Origin: Fistulifera solaris
Lineage: Eukaryota > Bacillariophyta > Bacillariophyceae > Naviculales > Stauroneidaceae
Reading direction: 5' to 3'
Length of the DNA stretch: 64,000 bases
Assembly (NCBI GenBank): GCA_030295235.1
Contig: AP026153.1
Location: 124,001-188,000 of the forward strand
The notes beneath the pieces are model-generated. The model was not told where the DNA came from, ran no database searches, and saw only the letters and a list, made by a program, of their open reading frames with translations. A program made the translations under genes and the position numbers. Position 1 is the stretch's first letter, and each line of letters opens with the position of its first letter. Of the stretch, positions 21,501 through 31,299 are shown piece by piece.

Positions 21501-21987
21501 GCGCAATCCTCTGCAGGGTACCTATCCTCTTGGACGGACTGGAAAGACGCCGCAAGATCCTCTCAGGGCGTACTGGTCTTTCGGTTACAGCAAGCGCCGA
21601 ACGCCGGTGGCTAGACTCATCACCCCTGGACGCCTCACTCCCTTGGAAGGCTTACCGGTGTACGAAGGTGAAAAGAAGTTGAAAAGGGGACCTCGCGGGA
21701 AGTACCGCCACATTGCAAGTTACACGCTTGAAGCATTACTGGATTTGAATTGGGATGGTTCACTTTATGTTTCAACAAAAGGCAGACATGCGGCAATCGG
21801 GTATCACGTTCCATTCATTCCTGGATACGACTCGGACAGTGCGGATGAGTATGAACCGATTGACATTAAGCGTGGAAAGCAACAAGGCACTGTTGGGATC
21901 TCCAACGCGCAAGTTGGCTTGTTCATGTTGGTGCCTGGTGCGGAAGAAGAGCCTCAGTTGGTGCGACTTAACAAGGAAAAGAAGTAA
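18576..21987 (+). CDS. DUF6604-family protein
   Basis: Large cytosolic or nuclear protein of about 1,110 residues. Exon 1 ends at 20844 and exon 2 runs 20919-21987. The GT-AG intron joins VLR to ELDEIRPEEF in frame. The hallmark of DUF6604 is GGGYYALYKEATLRFHNWM at about 18764-18820, followed by helical sequence. Function is unknown. The 5' end is unsettled. The ATG at 18576 opens an RG-rich frame (NRGHNQGRRNR), but the rest of the protein needs another frame. Either one base is missing between about 18600 and 18760 (adding one gives 3,339 nt, divisible by three), or the true start is in an upstream exon. A short acidic stretch lies near 19190-19225 (DDDSEDEMDWEE). Confidence 0.7.
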
Positions 21988-22344
21988 ATAATGATTGAAA
22001 CTGGAGATTGAAGAGCGTAGTTGATAAGAGATAAGTCGACGTATATATTTACTTGTGCAAGTGCGCTAGGTTGAAATTTACTAGAAGACATTTTACTGAA
22101 GGCAATATTAGCAAGCAAGGCAAAAACGAGGCGTGTCAATAAATCAATCACGAGTTGCCCTCGATAATTCAAACCCGCATGCCGACGGCAAAAAAATGTT
22201 TTTGCGTTTTAAATTTTGTTAAGTGTTTGTTTTGTTACACACAGTAATGCCATCAAGACCCAAATCGACAAACTCATCTCAGCAATTTCTCTCTTATGGA
22301 TTCATTTGTTCTACTTCAACAGATTTCCAGTTTCGTCTTTATGT
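21988..22344. other. Intergenic region
   Basis: No separate gene. It contains the DUF6604 3'UTR and the leader of the histidine phosphatase gene. An ATG at 22248 opens a 33-codon frame that stops just after the phosphatase start, so it could act as an upstream ORF, but nothing else supports it. Confidence 0.45.
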
Positions 22345-23262
22345 ATGATTTCTCGTCAGCGATCGCGCTCACACTCTATTCTGGGCATGACAATGATGAC
22401 GCACCAGTCTAACTTTGCAACAATCAATGACAAGCTGGTCGTGGATGTACACGCTTTTAATTCAAAAAGATTGAAAGAAAGTTCTCGTACGACTAAGATT
22501 CTCCATGTGTGTCGACACGCCGAAGGAGCACACAATGTGAATCAAGAATATCGGCGTATCGCAAATCTGGATGCTCGATTGACACCAAAGGGTTACGCTC
22601 AATGCGATGCATTAGCACAGCGTCTTATTACAGAGAATTTCAGGGGCATTCGGAGCCATCCCTGTGATGATTTGCTACTTGTTAGTAGTCCGTTGACTCG
22701 TTGCTTGCAGACAACACAGCGTTCATTTGCACCGTTGTGGGAAAACCACAAGCTGCATCTTTCTATTGTGGCACACGAATCGATTCGAGAAACTGTGAAC
22801 TATAACTGCGACCGGCGACGAACTATCAGCGAAATCGATCGCGAATTTAACGGAAAGGGTAAAAATATTGTGGATTTTTCGTTCATTGAAACCGATCACG
22901 ACGATCTCTGGGAGGCGTATGAAAAGCGATTGGGCAGTGCCGATGCTTACACAAGTCATCGAGAAAGTGCCGAGCTTTATCGAGTGGCGGAACGTGGTCG
23001 TCAGTTCTTTCACTGGCTATCGCAACGTCCTGAATCGGTCGTAATATTGTGCAGTCATGCGGCCTTCTTACGATGCATTTGGAATTACGGACAAAATGGC
23101 GGTGTTCCCCGACTAATGCCGCAGGATTTAGATGATCGACTCGAAAAATCAGCATATCCGTTATTTCGTTTCGAGCATCCTGCCGTGGAAGATTTTATGA
23201 GAAGGGATTTTGAGAATTGTGAATTGCGACCGGTGGTTTTGTCTTTTAGTTCTGAGTTATGA
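22345..23262 (+). CDS. Histidine phosphatase (phosphoglycerate mutase-like)
   Basis: Branch of the histidine phosphatase superfamily: a phospho-accepting His in the RHG-type motif and a second catalytic His near the C-terminus. Seen here: VCRHAEGAHN with the nucleophile H, then LTPKGYAQCDAL, LLVSSPLTRCLQTTQ with the phosphate-binding Arg, HESIRE, and LCSHAAFLR with the second His. It is 305 residues from ATG 22345, the first in-frame ATG. The substrate cannot be told from sequence. Many such eukaryotic proteins are small-molecule or sugar-phosphate phosphatases rather than true mutases. No clear targeting signal at this start. Confidence 0.8.
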   Translation: MISRQRSRSHSILGMTMMTHQSNFATINDKLVVDVHAFNSKRLKESSRTTKILHVCRHAEGAHNVNQEYRRIANLDARLTPKGYAQCDALAQRLITENFRGIRSHPCDDLLLVSSPLTRCLQTTQRSFAPLWENHKLHLSIVAHESIRETVNYNCDRRRTISEIDREFNGKGKNIVDFSFIETDHDDLWEAYEKRLGSADAYTSHRESAELYRVAERGRQFFHWLSQRPESVVILCSHAAFLRCIWNYGQNGGVPRLMPQDLDDRLEKSAYPLFRFEHPAVEDFMRRDFENCELRPVVLSFSSEL

Positions 23263-23595
23263 TCCCCCTTTGTCGCCAAAGAAAGATACAGGAAGAATGA
23301 AGGTTAATCCTATGCTGTGATGCTGATGCTGATTGCTGGAGGGCGAAAACAATCTTTCAAAAGCAAGTCTTGCTGCGCAGCATTAGCTGAATCCTGAGTC
23401 GTACGTCGTACCGCTAGTAAAGTCAGTCCCGAGATTCCCGTCGGCTGCAGATGAGTACCGGTTTGAATCTCCCCACTCCCCGCCGCAGATTGCAATGCAA
23501 AAGTGACGATGAAAGAAGTGTTTTCATTCTTTCCTTCACAATCTCTTTCTTTCTCACTTCAATAAACCTTAGAAAGACGTCTCAACTCCTGCAAC
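23263..23595. other. Intergenic region
   Basis: No gene. It is the 3' flank of the phosphatase gene and the leader of the TMEM43 gene. I see no repeat or recognisable motif. Confidence 0.5.
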
Positions 23596-24831
23596 ATGGC
23601 GCGTTCGTTTCCCAGCAGCAGCGCGCACCAGTCATTCGGAAATCGAGCTCTGACCTTTGCGGTCCGAGCGGGGGTTGGGATGCTTGTTCTGTTGTCTGCA
23701 CTGTGTCTGCTGATTTGGAATGAAGTGAATGTTGTTGCGCAACATCAATCCCTCGACTCGGGAAAACGGCACACCGTTTCTTTGGGCGTCAACATGATAG
23801 AGCCTATTCGAGAAGGAACACCGGTGCATATCACAGGCGATGCTCTGGCCGTAAATTCGGCTCGTGACATCCTTTTGGGTGTGACACCCTCGCAAGCGCT
23901 ACGCTTAGCGCGTCACGTTGAAATGTATCAGTGGATCGAAGAGGTGTCTTCTTCGAGCAACGACGCTGGAGGCACGGCGTTTACCTACAGTCAAGGATGG
24001 CAGACGATGTTGCACCCATCGGATGAGTTTCATGATCCGGAGGGCCACCAAAATCCTACCGTTATGCTCTTTACATCTGAGCAGTTTGTAGCGGCACCAA
24101 TTCAACTAGGGGCCTTTGTGTTAAGCGATAGCGATGCTATCGTTCAAAAGTTCAGTTGGTTTGAAGATATGGAGGAGGGCGTGAGTGTCGATCAAATTCC
24201 TAATGAAACAATACGCAATCGAATGCAGTTGTATGGTTCAAAGGGCTTGTATTATGGTGATGATCCTTCAGCTCCTCAAGTTGGAGATCTACGAATCACT
24301 TATCAGATAGTAACTTCGCCGCAAACGGTTTCCATCATCGCTGCTCAAGTGGGAAACACATTAGCGCCGTATCAAACCTTCCGTTCTGGCTATCCCATAC
24401 TGCTCTTCGAGCGCGGTAGTTTTTCTGCGTTCGATATGTATGACAATGCGCAAGGTACTATCATTTTCCAAGCATGGAAGAATCGTATGGTCGGAATTTT
24501 GATTACCTTTGCCGCTCTGCTAATCTTGGCGCAACCCTTCCTCTTTGTTGGCACTTGGTTCCCGTTGGTGCGCGATGTTATTGGCACTGCAGATCCTTGT
24601 GTTATGCTCCCAATCGCCATTATGATCGAAGTGGTGGTGATTGCCGTTACATGGTTAGCCTATCAGCCCTTCTTGGGACTGATGCTGCTGGCAATTGTCG
24701 TTGGCTATTTTAACAATCGGTTACAGGAGGCCCGCAACGCACCAACGGCGGAAGGTTACGTTGTCGGTAATGCAGATGAAAATGAGGCGGATGAAGAAGA
24801 AGTTGAAATGCACGCCGTTTTTAAAGACTGA
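23596..24831 (+). CDS. TMEM43: TMEM43 (LUMA) family membrane protein
   Basis: Single-exon protein of 411 residues. TMEM43 proteins sit in the ER and inner nuclear membrane. One membrane segment is near the N-terminus (about residues 26-42, ending LLIWNE). A long lumenal region follows with family landmarks: VEMYQWIEE, a TYSQGW stretch, GHQNP and GDLRITYQIV. Three further hydrophobic segments lie at about residues 298-318, 330-352 and 353-372, then an acidic cytosolic tail (NEADEEEVEMH). The start is supported by the following charged and then hydrophobic pattern. Single copy, well conserved in layout. Confidence is high for the family and low for any specific role here. Confidence 0.85.
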   Translation: MARSFPSSSAHQSFGNRALTFAVRAGVGMLVLLSALCLLIWNEVNVVAQHQSLDSGKRHTVSLGVNMIEPIREGTPVHITGDALAVNSARDILLGVTPSQALRLARHVEMYQWIEEVSSSSNDAGGTAFTYSQGWQTMLHPSDEFHDPEGHQNPTVMLFTSEQFVAAPIQLGAFVLSDSDAIVQKFSWFEDMEEGVSVDQIPNETIRNRMQLYGSKGLYYGDDPSAPQVGDLRITYQIVTSPQTVSIIAAQVGNTLAPYQTFRSGYPILLFERGSFSAFDMYDNAQGTIIFQAWKNRMVGILITFAALLILAQPFLFVGTWFPLVRDVIGTADPCVMLPIAIMIEVVVIAVTWLAYQPFLGLMLLAIVVGYFNNRLQEARNAPTAEGYVVGNADENEADEEEVEMHAVFKD

Positions 24832-25532
24832 TAAACGAGAGCGTGCCGATACCCGTTGACGTGACTATACTGCAACCCACATTTTCCACCAGGTTTTGCT
24901 TCTGTGAATAGGACTGCTCGTTGATTTCAGATTCAACGGGGTGAATCTTGAGAAAGCTATGATAAGAAAAGGGGTGCAGACTGCTGCAGTCCTCGACTGA
25001 AATTGCCTACCCTAAAGCTAATGAAGTTTGTTTGAGTAATTCTGTAAGTTGTAATTTATTGCTCATTCCTTTACAAGGAGACTGAGAACATGAATCTATG
25101 AAATTATCGATAATGCCCAGAAGGTCGACTTTAGCTAAGATTAGGTTTGTTTTACTGTACGACTTAAAATCTGCAGCGTCTGCTTGACTTCTCGATCGTG
25201 AAATTTGGCGCCGACTTTTTCGTCCGCGAAGCTTAGATCTATTCTAGAGAGGTGTGACCAGTAGCAATGTGTGTGTGTCAACTACAGTGGGAATTTTCCA
25301 AGTATGATAATTTCGGTGCCGCTTCAAAGTCTAGAGGTCTACATTGCACTACCGTACCAGCTTGCTCCACCAGGTTTCAAGTGTCAAGAGTCAAGAAGGA
25401 TTTTCGAGAAAAGAAAAATTTAAACCGAAATGACCTGCCCCTTTCGAAACACAAAAACAGCCTCGTGCATCAAAGAGCACAAGGATTTTATTTTACTTTC
25501 ATTGGTCTGTCTAAGCTGACTACAAGAGTAAA
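24832..25532. other. Intergenic region before the secreted protein array
   Basis: No supported gene. A 93-codon + frame at 25267-25548 has no domain, and its end overlaps the first exon of the next gene in another frame. It likely contains the promoter of the first secreted paralogue. Confidence 0.5.
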
Positions 25533-26173
25533 ATGCCGGACTATTTGAAGCTTCTTATCTATTCATTGGCATCCAGTGGTACGTGCAGCGTTGGGCTTTG
25601 GAGCTGGCACCGATGATATTACTGCTGTTATTCTTGCTTCGCAAGATAAATGTCGTGTGACATCCGACGCAATGTACAAGTCAGATGCATGCTACCTCTA
25701 ATGTCATCTAATAGCTTTGCGTTCTCTTTGTAGCTTTGTGGCTGGCTGAAGCCGCCGACGAGAACGATCGACATCTTTTTCAACGAAGTCTGCAGCTGAC
25801 AGGAGTATGCGACCCCATTCCTCCTGGTACCAACCCCAGAGTGTGTCGAACAGTTATTGGTACTGGAATCTGTCTAGATGCTAACGGAGAAAACTTTAAT
25901 GCGTGCTTCAAATATGGAGGACTACATGGTTTCACGAAAACGGATTGTCGAGATGTTGCTGAAGCGAGTGGCAAGGCTGTAGGCTGGCAGTACGGCGCTG
26001 TAGGATTGATACCCAGAGTGTGTGTGCTTTTCTTTGACGAAGCTGATGTCGATGGCCGCGTGACAAATCTTTGCCCGAGCGACTTTAGTCAATTTGGGCT
26101 TTCGGGTCGACTTGGGACGGGTTTTCCCAAACAGACGGCGGATGGTATCTTTGAGTGTTATAGCTGCGAATAA
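25533..26173 (+). CDS. Secreted cysteine-rich protein, array member A
   Basis: Exons 25533-25575 and 25734-26173, 160 residues. Exon 1 codes for 14 residues of a signal peptide (PDYLKLLIYSLAS) and ends in phase 1, as in all members. The mature part has a short N-terminal segment with FQRSLQ and then the shared domain: GTGICLDANGENF, a following VGWQYG, CVLFFD, LCPSDF, GTGFP and a final CYSC. About eight cysteines suggest disulfides. It is closest to member E at 52 kb (shared ACFK, F-K-x-DCRD and S-GR-GTGFP). It lacks the Pro-rich linker of B, C and D. The family is not one I can name. Extracellular or wall location is inferred from the signal peptide. Confidence 0.75.
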
Positions 26174-26877
26174 ACATGTAAGCAATAATGATTTACATAC
26201 GAGTGCCAAGACAGCGGCATCGCTGAATGATTACTTCTGCTCTTGCACTGCGTGATTACGCAGGCACCGCTATCGAGGGCAAACTTGAGTAATAAAGATT
26301 GCCTATTGTTATTCCTTGCTATCTCTAGAATGGCGTTCACCTCGAGGAGAATCGGTTACGATGTTTGGTTTCGGGTAGTCGTTGGCTTGGGATAGACTTT
26401 AAGGCGTAATGTGTGAAAAAGTGAAGGCCGTCGGAGGAATGCACTAATCTATCGGCGTCGTACGTAAGGTTTAGTAATCTTAGTTGTTGGAGAGAGGAGC
26501 TTTCACCTCACATCATGACTACCGGTACCAGGTACTGTAAGGGGTAAGGTTACTACGTAATCTGCATCCGCCGATAACTTGCCTATGTATTTCGTCACAA
26601 CCGATAATAAAGAAAACAGAACAGTTTTCACGATTAAGGCGTACAATAAAACATTTACAGCTAGTTTCCGGCGGTAGTCCTATGTAAAAAATTGGAAGAA
26701 CATTACGATCAGAACGCAAAAAATCCATGACACCACGTTGCGACGATAAAGCAAACCGATCATCTATCGTGACAGAGACAGCAACACAAAAAATCTTTCT
26801 TTGATCAACAGATCGAACAACGATTCAACTCACATCGGTATCATAGCCGCTAACAGTGTATTCAAAAGACCGTCATA
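26174..26877. other. Intergenic region between array members A and B
   Basis: No supported gene. A 69-codon minus frame at 26519-26728 has no features. The region includes the 3'UTR of member A and the promoter of member B. Nothing repeated from the other intergenic gaps of the array is obvious by eye. Confidence 0.5.
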
Positions 26878-27499
26878 ATGGCCGGAAAGCTCACCAGCGC
26901 TCTACTTTTCTTTGGTCGTAAGTCTGTTGTCCCCATCGTCGAATTTTCGTATTGACCCCGCCAACCCTGCATCCTCCTGTCATCTGACCTCGTTTCCTCG
27001 AATTCAATGACAAGTAGTGGGGGGATGTTCTGCACATGATTGGAATTTACCTCTCTTTGAAAGAAATGTTCAAATCTTAGGATTATGCCCGGATATCGGC
27101 AATGACGATCCGCCTACGCCACCCTCCCCAGCTCCATCACAGGCTCCTACTTTTGTTCCGAGAAATTGTAACTCGAATGTGGGCTCTGGAATTTGCTTGG
27201 ATGCCAACGGCAATGCTTTCGACTCTTGCACCAAAATCGTTAATCCGCTGAATTACTCTCGAGGAAAATGCCAAAAGGCGGCGGAATCCGTGCCGAACTC
27301 TGTGGGTTGGCAATATGGTTTGTCTGGAAGTATTCCCTTGGCCTGTATTATCTATTTTGACGACGTTGACTCGCAAAATGATGTAAAACCACTCTGTCCT
27401 GAAGGTTTCGGAATCCTTACAACGTCCAGCAATACAGGAACCGGGTTCCCACAGTCGGGTGGCGAAGGATTTTTGGGATGCTATTCTTGTGAGGACTGA
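26878..27499 (+). CDS. Secreted cysteine-rich protein, array member B
   Basis: Exons 26878-26917 and 27018-27499, 173 residues, phase-1 intron. Two acceptors four bases to either side of a TAG are possible (after 27014 or 27017) and both keep the frame. Signal peptide AGKLTSALLFFG, a short segment LPLFERNVQILGLC, then a Pro-rich linker (PPTPPSPAPSQAP), and the family domain: GSGICLDANGNAF, CTK, VGWQYG, CIIYFDD, LCPEGF, GTGFP, GFLGCYSC. Same layout as C and D. The Pro-rich spacer between a small N-terminal segment and the Cys-rich domain resembles linkers of secreted wall-associated proteins. Function unknown. Confidence 0.75.
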
Positions 27500-28215
27500 T
27501 CTAGCTGCAAAATGTCGTTGCACTCTAGATAGATGCAGTATAGGCTGTTATTCTGATTTCAAAATTTAAAAGAGGATGCGCTTTCAAACGAGAAGTAATT
27601 GTCAAAAATACAAGCTAGAAGATGGGCCTCTCTAGGGCTAGATATCCTATTACCTAGAATATTAGCTTGATTCTACGTTTACCGAGATTATTTTGGCTGC
27701 TCTTATTCACGACCTTAGTTCACTCGTCACATCTCTCTAGCTCCGAGACGACACCGACACAGGACAGGAGACAGGACGAACCCGGACACCTATTGCCGGA
27801 CAAATAATGAGAGTTGCGACGTTGCGACAGTAGGTAGAAATGTACACGTTTGAAATTTATTTAGACCTAATAAATTGATGTCTATCAGGTATAGTGTACC
27901 CTACCTTACTTCGTTGAAAGCGAATAAAGTCGCAAGGGCCTGTTATTTTGGTGAGAAAATCATCTGAAAAGCCCCTGGAAGGTTCGGGAAAAAGTGTACA
28001 CTCACGTAGGCCCCCCGTAGAAAAATGTACCAAGCAGAGGTGCGTTCCCGTGTCTCCCTGGCCTTTGTGACCATTATTTTTACGTTTTGAATCTCGGAAG
28101 ACGAGAACGCGTGCTTCTCTTTTGCTGCCAGCTTTTGCTGCCTCTCATTCATCTTGCAAAAGAGCACTAAACCACAGCTTTTAATAACTTGCATAACACC
28201 AGATTCTTGACTACA
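27500..28215. other. Intergenic region between array members B and C
   Basis: No supported gene. A small stuttered stretch (GACACCGACACAGGACAGGA at about 27754) resembles the micro-duplications elsewhere. An 83-codon minus frame at 27943-28194 has no domain. Confidence 0.5.
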
Positions 28216-28840
28216 ATGAAGTTCACCGGATCTGCCTTGACACTTGCCGTTACAACCAGTAAGTGCTTTCCGATCACGAAAGGTTGCTCTAGGGTTTCAA
28301 TGAGATGACCGACACATTCTCACCATTCGGCCTTTGTTTACAGGTTTGGTTGCTGCTCAGATGGGCCTTTTTGAGCGTTCTCTCGACTCGCACATCAGAA
28401 CCATTTGCGGTATCGACATTATCTCTCCCACGCCTCCTCCGACGACGTCTCCTTCGTCCGCCCCAAGTGCTGCTCCTAGTATCTCTACGGCTCCTACGAT
28501 TCTTGTGAAAGCCTGTGACGACAACATCGGGCAAGGTCAATGCTTAGACAGTACGGGTGAACCCTTCGATTATTGCACTTTGAATCTCGGAGAAGTGACA
28601 CCGGAGACATGTCAATCAATTGCGGAAGCGTCCGAGAAGTCCGTGGGATGGCAATTCGTAGGGTTCAAATTTGTTCCTGGAGTGTGCACAATTTACTTCT
28701 CTGAAGACGACTCGGGTGACGATGTGCGTGATTTGTGTCCGGAGAACTTTGCGGGCTTTTCCATCCGCAAAGGTACAGGATTTCCAGTTTCCACTGGCGA
28801 TGGGCTAGGCGCATGCTTTGCCTGCAATAAGAGGGACTAA
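28216..28840 (+). CDS. Secreted cysteine-rich protein, array member C
   Basis: Exons 28216-28258 and 28344-28840, 179 residues. Exon 1 gives KFTGSALTLAVTT and the phase-1 intron leads into SLVAAQMGLFERSL, so signal cleavage is likely after VAA. The segment from QMGLFERSLD to TICGID is almost identical to member D, which points to a recent duplication. A Pro/Ser/Ala linker follows, then the family domain: GQGQCLDSTGEPFDYC, SVGWQF, CTIYFSEDDSG, LCPENF, GTGFP and a final CFAC. Same strand and similar spacing (about 500-700 bp) as its neighbours. Function unknown. Confidence 0.8.
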
Positions 28841-29353
28841 GTGATGCCTTTCGAGTAAGATTCTTGATCCACAATGTTAGGTTCAAAAAATTGATTACTT
28901 TTTTATTGTTAAAAATTGTAAAAAAAACCAGGTCATATCAACTTGTTGTTATAAGTTGCTCACGTCGTGAAGAGCAATGAGGTGATATCAGAGATCTAGT
29001 TTAATCTCTAAGAGTCAATCATCGTGAACATAGATGCATCTCAGATCTCAGTCCCGATCCTTTTTTTGTCCATCGAAGCACACGTTTACACATTCAAATT
29101 TCCGTTGTGTTCGTGAGGTGCGCGGGATGTGTTTTTACTCCGTATGTCATGATAGTGACTATAGCGTATAATGTAGCTGTTTGAATAGGCAATATTTTGA
29201 TTCTTTGTTGTATCCAAGTTCCCCTTCTCCGCCTCCTGCCTTGCGCATGAAGTCCGAAGGCCGCGAAGCACCTTTTTCCTTAGAACGCTGTTTGTATTAT
29301 TTATAGACCGTCACAATCTATTGATAATATTGTGAAAACTTTGCTTCACGAAG
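28841..29353. other. Intergenic region between array members C and D
   Basis: No supported gene. A 61-codon minus frame at 29086-29271 has no features. Holds the 3'UTR of C and the promoter of D. Confidence 0.5.
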
Positions 29354-29976
29354 ATGATCATCAACAAATCTTTGCTGGCTCTTGTTGCAACATCGAGTAA
29401 GTGAATCCCGATCGCACGACGATCTTGCACAATTGCACATGGATGAGGAGGAACTTGTGATATCGGTGTTCTCATTCCACGTAATTCAATGATTTTCTTT
29501 CAGGTTCGGTTGCTGCTCAGATGGGTCTTTTCGAGCGTTCCCTCGATTCGCACATCCGAACAATTTGTGGTATTGACTTTATCGGCCCCACCCCTCCTCC
29601 AAGTGTTTCTCCCACCGCTTCGCCGGCTCCCACGCCCGTTCCCAAGTCATGTGGCACCAATATTGGACGCGGTGATTGCGTAGACAAGGCAGGAAATGGC
29701 TACGATTACTGTGTATCGGCTCCTCTGGCATATTCACCCAGTGAATGCCGAGCCATGGCCGAATCTTTGGAGTTGTCCGTGGGCTGGCAAATGGGCCCCT
29801 TCAACTTACCGGCTTTTTCCTGCACGATTTATTTTGATAACGCGGACTCTGGTAGCTTTGTGAACCCTCTATGCCCTGACGGCTTCACGGGGCTCTCGAT
29901 CCGCGAAGGAACGGGTCTTCCTGTTGGCGTGAACGACCAGGTGATCCCCCTTGTCGCGTGCTTCGTTTGTGACTAA
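29354..29976 (+). CDS. Secreted cysteine-rich protein, array member D
   Basis: Exons 29354-29396 and 29504-29976, 171 residues. Exon 1 IINKSLLALVATS, phase-1 intron, then SVAAQMGLFERSLD as in member C. The Pro-rich linker is PTPPPSVSPTASPAPTP. The domain has GRGDCVDKAGNGYDYC, SVGWQMG, CTIYFDNADSG, LCPDGF, GTGLP (in place of GTGFP) and a final CFVC. Divergence from C is concentrated after the linker, while the first 25 residues of exon 2 are nearly unchanged. Function unknown. Confidence 0.8.
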
Positions 29977-31299
29977 ATATTGAAAGGCAGTTTAGGATTT
30001 GATGAAGGGTTTTCAAGCATCTTGGGATGGGATGTTTTTCTTTTGTGTCTTCGATTTAACGTTAATTTTAAAAGTAAAACACAAGTGTGTACGTAGTTCC
30101 AGATGATTCATGCCCGAAGATGGGACTGAGCAACTAACTCGAGCCGTTCAAGTAAATCTAAAGCATTCTACCCATGCAGATGGGGTGTTCGTAAATATAA
30201 GGAATTTGAAGCTCAGACTAACTTGATAACGCGTGCAGTCGGCCAATCATGGATCGTCGAAACCAAATTCTTGTACGATGCTTCCATAGTTCCAGCCCTT
30301 CAAATTTTCTATCAAGGAAGCAGTCAGCGATAATTTCTCTAGTAGAATGCATCGAAGCAGATCTCGAGCAAGGCGGCTTCGTGACGCCTGACACTTGAAA
30401 ACAGGGTCAAGGTTTGTCAAGCTGTTCAACAGCAGAGCTTTCTTTGGAAAGGCCACACATTCCCTAACGCCTGCTGCCCAAGCTAAAAAGTTAACGAGCA
30501 GATTGATATAATCAAACATGTCATGTGACTCTTGATGCAACTATTTCAGTCTCGGGACGAGGGACTCTCTAGCTAAGGCCACTTCTGGACGCCTCAACAC
30601 GATTCAGGACTCAGGAGTCAGTAGTCAGGACGACTCCTCGAGACACATGACACATGACACATGACTAAGGTCTTGGGGTTTGAAAAAGGCCCGGCCAAAA
30701 ATCTCCACCTACAAGTAATTGCGTTCAACGTTCAACGTTCAAATTACTCCGTGTTTGAATCGATGTCTTTAACATTTTTCGACACCTTGCTTTCAAGTAT
30801 TTAGGCGAATCTTCCATTTATTTAACCTTAAGCTGACGCGCGAAATTCTCAAAATCGCTCCTCTTATTACACTCTCAATCACACTAATCTCCGAAAAGTC
30901 TTCAACAGCGAAAACGCTATGATAGGGAGTTTGAATACTATGCAATCCACATGTTGCGCACGCGCGCTAGCAGCTAAGTAAAAACCATGATGTCGTAATT
31001 AATGACTGCGTCAAGCACGAACCACGTGGTCCTTATGCCATAATATTCGTGACCAAAAGCAGATTACTACTGGAGGACTTTGATCTGCCCCTCGGCAAGA
31101 CTGGAAATCCGAACTTGGCGGAGGTTTCGCGCATGCTAAAAACTCAAACGGAAAGCATTCACATGGCTTTGCAACGCCAACGGTTGAACAGGTTGCGAAC
31201 CGAGGACGAAAATTGTCAAACTCCTTTTGCGCTTCGTCTCTCTGAGGCATGCATAATTCAAATACTCACCATAAACAGAAGCAAAGACGATCTGTAAGG
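29977..31299. other. 1.3-kb non-coding region
   Basis: No supported gene. Minus frame 30247-30540 (97 codons) and + frame 31049-31297 (82 codons) have no domain. A stuttered stretch is present at 30597-30750. The last few hundred bases should hold the promoter of the DUF1800-DUF1501 gene. Confidence 0.5.
30597..30750. repeat. Stuttered short duplications
   Basis: AACACGATTCAGGACTCAGG with AGTCAGTAGTCAGGACGACT, then ACACATGACACATGACACAT, then GTTCAACGTTCAACGTTCAA. Same class as 16285-17135, including a shared GACTCAGGA unit. Confidence 0.75.

Noticed and set aside
30247-30540. A 97-codon minus-strand frame
   Set aside because: No recognisable motif and no splice partners; it is isolated in a non-coding gap.
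31011-31297. Open frames on both strands just before the fusion gene
   Set aside because: They overlap each other, have no domains, and lie where the promoter of the fusion gene should be.
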